Source of the DNA: a virus
Virus record (IMG/VR): IMGVR_UViG_3300042295_000443
Coordinates: 25,162-89,161 of that record
Length of the DNA: 64,000 nt
Strand: one strand, 5' to 3'
The notes beneath the pieces were generated by a model, which was not told the DNA's origin, ran no database searches, and saw only the letters and a program-made list of their open reading frames with translations. The stretch's first letter is position 1, and each line of letters starts with the position of its first letter. This document shows positions 57,229 to 64,000 of this stretch, piece after piece. The translations under genes were made by a program, and so were the position numbers.

Positions 57229-60200
57229 TTACTGACAATCAAGTGATGTTCTTTCTATTCCTGGTAAACCTTCTGGAGAATTAAGATTATTTTCAGCTTC
57301 ATATTGTTCTCTATCACGCATTGCTTCAGATAAATCTTCAAAAGATGCTGACTCATTATAAGCTCTTATACTCTCTTGTTGTTCACTTTCTTCTTGAAGT
57401 ATATTACTTGCTATTGCAAATGCTTGATTATATGCTGAACTACCTTTATTTAAGCCAAGAGCATTTAATATAGCATCTATTATTTCTTCAAATAAGTTCT
57501 TATAATTTTTAACATCAGCAGGTGCTAATTCTTTAAGTTGAGTAATAAATTTAGCATCTGTAAACAAAGCTACAAAAAATTCATCAATTGTATAATTAGC
57601 ATAAGGTCCAGTTAAGTCTTTTGTATTAAATTTTCCTAGCTGATTAATGCTATGATCATATAATTTTTGAAAGTCTTTATTAAATTCATTATTTTTTCTT
57701 AGTGCTTTATAAGATAGAGCATGTAAAATTTCATGAAGTAATAAAGTCTCACTTTGACCATTTCTTACATTTGCAAATTCTGCAATAGAAATATTATTAT
57801 TATAATTATCATAAAACCCTCTACTTAAAAAGTTAGGATTATTATTAAAACCAACTTGTTCTTTTAATAAAACATCTACATCATTTATATTAGCAAATGA
57901 TTTTAAATGTTTAGCTAATGTATTTAGTGGATGATTTGATTCACCTATAGCATTTAATAATACTGATACCTTTACTATCTCTGAATCTTTAAAATACTTT
58001 TCTCTTATGTTTACATCAGGCTTATTACCAGATATAACATTTTCTTGAATACTAGATGGTAATTGAGTAACAACTTTAGCTGGTGTTTTAGGCATTCCAG
58101 GTTCTAAATTTTTAACTCTTCTTAAAGTAATAGATATTCTATAACTTCCTTTTTCATAATTTTTTCCATCTATTTCTGTAGTTATTGCAGGTAAAAATCC
58201 ATCTTGCTTTGATGGAAAAGTTCTATGCATTACTTTTCTATTTTGTCCATTTAAACCAAAAATATATGAATCTCCAGCATTAAGAGGAGTTGGTTCATAT
58301 TTACCAGTTTGTTGAACACTAAAATTACCACTACCACCTATATTAAGAACAAGAACAGGATAACCAATAGCATCAGCAGCTTCATCTACATCATTATGAG
58401 CACTTATAAAAGTTTCATCCTTATAAAGATTTATTATAGCTCCATCATAATCAGTAGCATCTATACCAGTAGCTTTAGACATTAATGTTTTAATTCTAGG
58501 ATTAATAGGACCTAATGGTTGACCATTAATAGATACTTCATAATAACCATACTTAGCACTACTTCCAGGTACAATAATATTTTTTATTTCAATAGCTTTA
58601 TAATTAGGATTATTTGATTTATAATCCCATCTTAAACCTAATCCAATCATTACATTTGCACTAGTAGCTTTATTAGTTGTAGCTCCTTGTTTTTCAATAT
58701 AAGGTTTAAGAATATTAAATAACTCAAGTTGTTCTTCTTTAGTTATAACATTTCTTTTAATTTCAACACCTGGAATTACCACTTCTGTTTCAACACTAGT
58801 AGATGGTTGAGTAATAGATTTACTAATCAATCCTGTTTTATTAGCATTTAGCTCTGTAACTAATCCATATCTACTTAACAATTCATTTTGTAACCATTCT
58901 GCAAATCTTGTTGGTATTTTAGCTAAATCAGAGGCAAATCCTTGAGGAAATATTTTAGTTTCATACTTATCTATTTTAGCAAATTGTTCTAAATTTACTT
59001 TTTTAAATAACTCAAAATCAGCTTCTGTATCTTGAAAATCTTGATTCCACCCCCCAGTTATTTTTGAAGTAGCTCTATCTTCTTCATATACATAATACTT
59101 TTTAGTTACTATACCTATTGCATTTGGATTATTTCTAATAACTGCACTTCCTCCACCAACTCTTGAAGAGCCTATAGAATTTATATTTTCAGTAAATATG
59201 TAAGCAGTGTTAGGATTTTCTTTTGGCGAATCTTTAGTCCAATTGTTTTTAACTATTGAAGATTTACTATTAACACTAGTAGATGGTTGAATAGGTTTAT
59301 TAACTAAATTTTTCTTTAATAAAGCTAACACAGATGAATCAAGATCTTCAACATTAACTACAGGTACTTCTGGTGTTTCAACAACTGGGGCTTTTTTAAA
59401 CTCTGTTGCTTTAGGAGCTACATAATTCTTAATTTTTTTATTAAGAGGATTTGTAAGTAAATTAAAAATTGTATTTAAAGTATTCACATCTAGTACCTTT
59501 TCCTCAAATATTACAGATGCTGTTTGCATAACATTGAGATAATCATCATAAGGTAATGCTTCATTAAATCCTAAAGCACTGTATCCTATACCATGTTGAT
59601 AGATCATCATTAGAGGTAGTTGAGCAAATAACTTACTAATCCTTGCATTATCTTCAGTATTTGAAGATTTCTTAATAGTGCTATCTGCTAGGTCAAGTAA
59701 ATTTTGATAATATATTTCTGCAAGTTGCCCGTCCTTAAGCATTTTAACATCATTTAATGTTAATACAAAATTTTGAACAATTTCAACTTTAGGAGCACCA
59801 AATGCTTCTTCTCCAGTTTTAGCAAAAACTTTTGTTATTGTTAAAGGTTTACTAAATTGAGAAATAATTGGATATTTATTTTTTAGTTGTGGAAACTCTT
59901 GTATGATATTCATAACCATATCTGTATATGAATTATTTTCAATACCACTTATAGCTTGTCCATTATATGCATTAAGAAGAGCTTGCTGATTTGTATATTC
60001 CTCATATGCTAATTTAGATACCTGATTTTCAGGAACTCCTTCATTACTTAAAATACTTTTTATTTTTAAATAATCTTTATTAGTTTTTAAAGAATCAATA
60101 GGGAATGCATTTCTCTGATATTCTCTTTCAAATACATATCTTACATAAGAAGATTCATTAGGGAACATATTGTCCTCAGTATCAAATCCTTTTAAACCTG

Positions 60201-63200
60201 TATTATTATAGGCACTTGTTGTTGTATTAGTATTTAAATAAACTTTATCAGCATAATCTTTTTTTAATTTTGCTTCATCAACAAATATAGTATCACCAAC
60301 TACTTGTGCACCTCTTATAACTTTATCTTTTTGTTTAACTTTTAAATTGTTAAACTCAGATGGCATATTTGTTAACTCACCATTCTCATCTATAAAGTGA
60401 GACATGTAGTTTTGAAATATGTAATTAGGAATTGCATTTTTAAATTGTGTAATAAATTGACTTACACCATCTTGTCCTTTTCCAAATCTATCAGTTATAA
60501 GATTAGGATGTGTTTCTATTTTTTGAAGAATATAATTAGTCACCCTATCATTATTTCTTAATTGAAATAAAGGAATTATTAGATCTTTAATTAATTGGTT
60601 ATCAAAAAAGCTACCTAATATAGAATCTTGCATAGCTTCAACTAAACCATCATCTAATTTTGAAAGTTCTTTAGCATCTTCTAGTGATACATTTCTTCTA
60701 ACTATTTCTTGAATAGTTTTAGAAGTTTTAGTATCTGGATTACTTAATGATTTAAGAGTACTAAATCCTTTAGAAGATTTTTCAAGTTCTAGAACATGTA
60801 AGAAAACTGCAAGAGCTTTAGGAGAAGTTGAATCACCAGTCATGACAATATCTTCTAATTCTTTTAAACTAAATTCTTTTATACCTTTAGTAGCTGCTTT
60901 TGCTGTATAATAAAAATTTGCATTAGATACAGCAAATTCACCAATTTGTATAAAGACTCCAGTAGCTGGTAGTTTTCCTTGTTTAGGATAATTTACAGAA
61001 TAAAGTTGTTTTATATCAATAGTACCTTTAGAAAGATCATTAAGTAGCTTTTGCTTTGTAGTTGGTACTTTTTCTAAATCAAATACTTCTATAGCCTTAC
61101 CATTTCTATCAGTTCCTGGTTTAGTTCCTATAATAATATTTATCTCAATATCTTCTCCATAAGGAGTTTTTTTATTTAAAGCATCTTTAAGTTTTAAAAG
61201 ATTAGCTTCAGGCATAATCTTCTCTAAATTTTGTTTAATACTAGATTGATATAGACTTGATTCAAAAATAGATTTATAATTTAGTACATTATTTGCTGCA
61301 GTATATTTTGCAAATGCAATATTATAATCTTTATCAATTAATCCAGTAACTGGAGCATAAGCACTTTTTATAAATCTTTGTTGTTCAGCATATGCTCTTA
61401 CTAATGGTTGTGATACCATCATTATAGCTTCCATTCTAGGAACACCTGCTTTAAATAAGAAAAGTAACATTGGAACAAGTTCTAAATTTCCTTGTATAAA
61501 AAATATCCAAGCATCTTTTTCAGCATCTAGGGCACCATTTAAACTTTGAGAAAATAATTCTGAAATTTCATCCATTCCATCTGCACTATAAATACTTGAT
61601 AAAGATATTTTACCATCTTTAGTTTTATTGTGTGGAACTAATAGTCTTACATCATAATCAATATCTCCTTCAATTAATTTTCCAGCTTTATTATAACTTG
61701 ATTCTTTATAAGTTAAAGGCATTGTTGCACCAACTGAATTAAATATTGGATTTAATGCATTCTCTAGAGCTATAATACCTAATACTTTTTTAGCAACCAT
61801 GTTTTCATCATGCTTGGCCATATTGTATTCTACTTCTAATGTATTTGTTGGACTAATGCCTTGACTAGTAGCTCCTGTAAATTGTTTCTTTAAATTATCA
61901 GCAATTTCTTTTAATAAATATGTATCATTAGGTCTTATTAGGCTTACAAAATTATCTTCTAGTTCTAGAATACCTCTTATTGTAGTAATTAAATTATTTT
62001 CAGAAGCAGCTTTTTGTGATTTAATTAAATTAAAGACATCTTTTTTTCCATCTTTTGTTTTATTTAATCTAGCTACTTCAGCTTCTAAAGCTTCAGTAGA
62101 TATTCCTCCTTTAACAAAATTGCCATCTTTATCAATATGTGGTAAAAATGTAGTTAATTTATCAATGTCAAAGTCAGCTCCTGATTTAGCAACTATTTCT
62201 GTTGGAAGAATTATAATACCTCCAGCAGAAGGATCTAAAAACTCATATACTTCCATGAATTCCATAGAGTTAACTCCTTGTACTGGTATTCTAACACCAG
62301 TAAGAGTTACTGCTTTTCTGTTATCATCTTTATTTAACCATTCTTCATCTTTAATAAGTTCATTAAGTCTTTGTCTTGTTCCTATAGGTTCTCCATTTGT
62401 ATCTTTTAATTTTAAAAGATTTAAAAAGTCTCCTTGTAAAGAAATAGCAACTTTCATTGCAGATGTATTACTAACTAATTTTACTTTTGGTTTTTTACCA
62501 GCAAGTACAGCTTCTAAATAATCAGTTTCAACTCTTAAGTTGTATCTATTTCTAGCAGTATAGTAGTTTGCTTGATCTACTAGTATACCTTTATTTATTT
62601 TAAGTAATTCAGCAAGTTTTTCTTTAGTGTAGTCTTTATATTTAACATCAAGATCTGTAGACTCTTCACTAAAGAAAGGTAAATTATTTGTACCAATGTA
62701 TTTTTTTTGGTCTGCTAAAGTAGCATTTCTGAATCTTGTTTGTGAATCCCAAATTCCATTAGTCATAGAACTTGCTACTTGAACAAAAGCTTCACCTTTT
62801 ATATTTTGTTTAATTAATCTTTTTTCTACAAGAGAAACAAGAATCTTTTCTATCTCATCTGCTTTTAAGTGTAATGATAAATCAGTCTTAAGTGACTTGT
62901 CTCTATTGAGACCAACCATTTGAATTAGATGTTCTGGTAACTCTCTTTTTTCAAGTTCATCTTGAACAACATTTAAAAACTGATTAATGTTACCTGTATA
63001 CTTTTTAGTTTTAGGATCATATGTATATCCTATTTCATTAAGTAATTCAAGTTTAAGTACAGCACTGTGATGATCTACAGCAAGTTCATATGCTCTAATA
63101 GCTTCTCCATTCTTCTCTTCATTAATTATTTTGCCATTCTCATACATACCGTTAAGAATTAACTTTCTTAACTGAGTAGGAAATATTGTTTTATTTTTAA

Positions 63201-64000
63201 ATTTAGTTGGGACAGCTGTAACATTTTTTAAATACTCTACATAAATAACATTAGGTGTAAATTTAATGTCTGCCTTTAAAGTTTTATTATCAGTATTTTT
63301 TTCATAGATTTCATCTGCTACTGCTTCACCTTTTTCATTTACTTCAGATGTAACACTACCTACTTTAGAACCAGATTGAAAAGTAACATACTGAATATTC
63401 TTATTCATCATTTGCTCATGCAAAGATTGAAGATCAGAATTTTGAATCATACTTGGTATAAGAGGCATAAGTGAAAACTTATGCATTGCATTTACAGGTA
63501 ATCCTGTACCAGATAAGTGACCAAAATTTTGTAATTTATATGCTGGAAAGAACTCTGTTATATCTGCAACAGATACTTCAGTACCATTTATTATTTTTTG
63601 AAATAAAACTTCTTGAGCATTAGACCAATTATTTTCATTTGTTTTTAATAACCTATAGCCATCTAGTGTGATCCATCCTTGACCATCACCTTCTTCCATA
63701 TCTATATACTTGGAAACTTCTTGGTCTACTCTAGTTTTTACAGCAGCAGCAACTTGACCTTTAGGTAAAACTTTATTAAATCTTTTAGTATAATCTTTTG
63801 TTAAAGCATTTTCTATTTCTTCAAGATATAAGGATGTTCTCTTTACTTCTTGTATAATAGCTGTATTAAGTTTTCCATCATAATTAATAGTAGGGAAACC
63901 ATTCTTTGTTGCAGCATAAGATGTATTTGCTAAATATCCATTACTAAAATTTTGAGCAGCAATATCTGTTCTTATTGATCTACCTCCAGATGTTAATCCT
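57229..64000 (-). CDS. Giant virion RNA polymerase-type multidomain protein (5' end cut by window edge)
   Basis: The frame runs unbroken to base 64000, so the ATG at 63699 (numbered residue 1 here) is internal and at least 100 more residues lie upstream. DFDID at 509-513 (bases 62161-62175), within SGADFDIDKL, follows an RIPVQG and ILPTE pattern like the RxP...G...I.LxP...NADFDGDQ order of the RNA polymerase beta' double-psi barrel; Ile replaces the middle Gly. About 1490-1610: a DUF7831-like phage domain (NTAYIFTENINS, GSAVIRNNPNAIG). About 1690-1850: an AlkB-like 2OG-Fe(II) oxygenase (H1768, D1770, H1825, RISITLR). HEILH at 1989-1993: a second zincin motif. Likely injected and used for early transcription. 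Confidence 0.74.
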   Translation of the reverse strand, partial: GLTSGGRSIRTDIAAQNFSNGYLANTSYAATKNGFPTINYDGKLNTAIIQEVKRTSLYLEEIENALTKDYTKRFNKVLPKGQVAAAVKTRVDQEVSKYIDMEEGDGQGWITLDGYRLLKTNENNWSNAQEVLFQKIINGTEVSVADITEFFPAYKLQNFGHLSGTGLPVNAMHKFSLMPLIPSMIQNSDLQSLHEQMMNKNIQYVTFQSGSKVGSVTSEVNEKGEAVADEIYEKNTDNKTLKADIKFTPNVIYVEYLKNVTAVPTKFKNKTIFPTQLRKLILNGMYENGKIINEEKNGEAIRAYELAVDHHSAVLKLELLNEIGYTYDPKTKKYTGNINQFLNVVQDELEKRELPEHLIQMVGLNRDKSLKTDLSLHLKADEIEKILVSLVEKRLIKQNIKGEAFVQVASSMTNGIWDSQTRFRNATLADQKKYIGTNNLPFFSEESTDLDVKYKDYTKEKLAELLKINKGILVDQANYYTARNRYNLRVETDYLEAVLAGKKPKVKLVSNTSAMKVAISLQGDFLNLLKLKDTNGEPIGTRQRLNELIKDEEWLNKDDNRKAVTLTGVRIPVQGVNSMEFMEVYEFLDPSAGGIIILPTEIVAKSGADFDIDKLTTFLPHIDKDGNFVKGGISTEALEAEVARLNKTKDGKKDVFNLIKSQKAASENNLITTIRGILELEDNFVSLIRPNDTYLLKEIADNLKKQFTGATSQGISPTNTLEVEYNMAKHDENMVAKKVLGIIALENALNPIFNSVGATMPLTYKESSYNKAGKLIEGDIDYDVRLLVPHNKTKDGKISLSSIYSADGMDEISELFSQSLNGALDAEKDAWIFFIQGNLELVPMLLFLFKAGVPRMEAIMMVSQPLVRAYAEQQRFIKSAYAPVTGLIDKDYNIAFAKYTAANNVLNYKSIFESSLYQSSIKQNLEKIMPEANLLKLKDALNKKTPYGEDIEINIIIGTKPGTDRNGKAIEVFDLEKVPTTKQKLLNDLSKGTIDIKQLYSVNYPKQGKLPATGVFIQIGEFAVSNANFYYTAKAATKGIKEFSLKELEDIVMTGDSTSPKALAVFLHVLELEKSSKGFSTLKSLSNPDTKTSKTIQEIVRRNVSLEDAKELSKLDDGLVEAMQDSILGSFFDNQLIKDLIIPLFQLRNNDRVTNYILQKIETHPNLITDRFGKGQDGVSQFITQFKNAIPNYIFQNYMSHFIDENGELTNMPSEFNNLKVKQKDKVIRGAQVVGDTIFVDEAKLKKDYADKVYLNTNTTTSAYNNTGLKGFDTEDNMFPNESSYVRYVFEREYQRNAFPIDSLKTNKDYLKIKSILSNEGVPENQVSKLAYEEYTNQQALLNAYNGQAISGIENNSYTDMVMNIIQEFPQLKNKYPIISQFSKPLTITKVFAKTGEEAFGAPKVEIVQNFVLTLNDVKMLKDGQLAEIYYQNLLDLADSTIKKSSNTEDNARISKLFAQLPLMMIYQHGIGYSALGFNEALPYDDYLNVMQTASVIFEEKVLDVNTLNTIFNLLTNPLNKKIKNYVAPKATEFKKAPVVETPEVPVVNVEDLDSSVLALLKKNLVNKPIQPSTSVNSKSSIVKNNWTKDSPKENPNTAYIFTENINSIGSSRVGGGSAVIRNNPNAIGIVTKKYYVYEEDRATSKITGGWNQDFQDTEADFELFKKVNLEQFAKIDKYETKIFPQGFASDLAKIPTRFAEWLQNELLSRYGLVTELNANKTGLISKSITQPSTSVETEVVIPGVEIKRNVITKEEQLELFNILKPYIEKQGATTNKATSANVMIGLGLRWDYKSNNPNYKAIEIKNIIVPGSSAKYGYYEVSINGQPLGPINPRIKTLMSKATGIDATDYDGAIINLYKDETFISAHNDVDEAADAIGYPVLVLNIGGSGNFSVQQTGKYEPTPLNAGDSYIFGLNGQNRKVMHRTFPSKQDGFLPAITTEIDGKNYEKGSYRISITLRRVKNLEPGMPKTPAKVVTQLPSSIQENVISGNKPDVNIREKYFKDSEIVKVSVLLNAIGESNHPLNTLAKHLKSFANINDVDVLLKEQVGFNNNPNFLSRGFYDNYNNNISIAEFANVRNGQSETLLLHEILHALSYKALRKNNEFNKDFQKLYDHSINQLGKFNTKDLTGPYANYTIDEFFVALFTDAKFITQLKELAPADVKNYKNLFEEIIDAILNALGLNKGSSAYNQAFAIASNILQEESEQQESIRAYNESASFEDLSEAMRDREQYEAENNLNSPEGLPGIERTSLDCQ

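Noticed and set aside
63697-63699. ATG at 63699 as the true start of the polymerase-type giant protein
   Set aside because: The frame stays open for another 100 codons to the window edge with normal coding sequence, so this Met is internal.
1-64000. Stop-codon reassignment (TAG or TGA), as in some crAss-like groups
   Set aside because: All long genes are intact in the standard code, and TAA, TAG and TGA all end genes cleanly.

Overview
The window is about 64 kb of a tailed bacteriophage genome of the crAss-like type (order Crassvirales), probably infecting a Bacteroidota host. The basis is the gene content and order: terminase, portal and scaffold genes; IHF-like, PD-(D/E)XK, UDG, DnaB-type helicase, Sak4-type ATPase, primase and family B polymerase genes; and very large virion-RNA-polymerase-type proteins. 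Other support comes from strong AT-richness, A/T-rich start contexts without Shine-Dalgarno sequences, and several -7 boxes of the Bacteroidota type (TAnnTTTG). All long genes read in the standard code. No tRNA, rRNA, CRISPR array, integrase or insertion sequence was seen. The major capsid protein is not in the window.

Layout: (1) 1-17964, minus strand: virion and lysis genes. In transcription order these are small basic proteins, a zincin, GroES-like and DUF3310 genes, a tail fibre and beta-sandwich appendage genes, a u-spanin-like lipoprotein, holin and amidase, an IHF-like protein, nuclease, terminase, portal and scaffold (cut by the left edge). (2) 17965-18464: divergent control region with nested inverted repeats and three phased direct repeats. 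(3) 18465-22530, plus strand: an RNA-rich region. Seven copies of a short leader element (GCC-3 nt-GGCAG followed by ACAGCUU) alternate with tiny genes and compact intrinsic terminators, several carrying the stop codon in the apical loop. It ends in about 1.1 kb without a sizeable ORF, packed with nested helices and at least six GNRA-capped hairpins, plus a second shorter RNA that repeats its last domain with compensatory base changes. (4) 22533-51249, plus strand: early and replication genes. It opens with a small protein that looks like ribosomal protein S10/NusE without its ribosome-binding loop and includes a ClpS-like protein. Three minus-strand genes are embedded near 33-35 kb. (5) 51323-64000, minus strand: two giant proteins. 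One carries a zincin motif, a LysM domain and a C-terminal hydrophobic segment. The other, cut by the right edge, carries an RNA-polymerase double-psi-barrel motif (DFDID), an AlkB-like dioxygenase and a second zincin motif.

How the parts may work together: the giant proteins are probably packaged, injected, and used to start early transcription, as proposed for crAss-like phages. In the 18.4-20.4 kb region leaders sit only a few bases after terminators, leaving little room for separate promoters. That suggests either hairpin promoters for the phage polymerase or processive antitermination through the whole array. A loop-less S10/NusE-like protein encoded directly after the large structured RNA fits the second idea. 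Family-level calls rest on visible motifs and remembered family patterns; no database search was possible.
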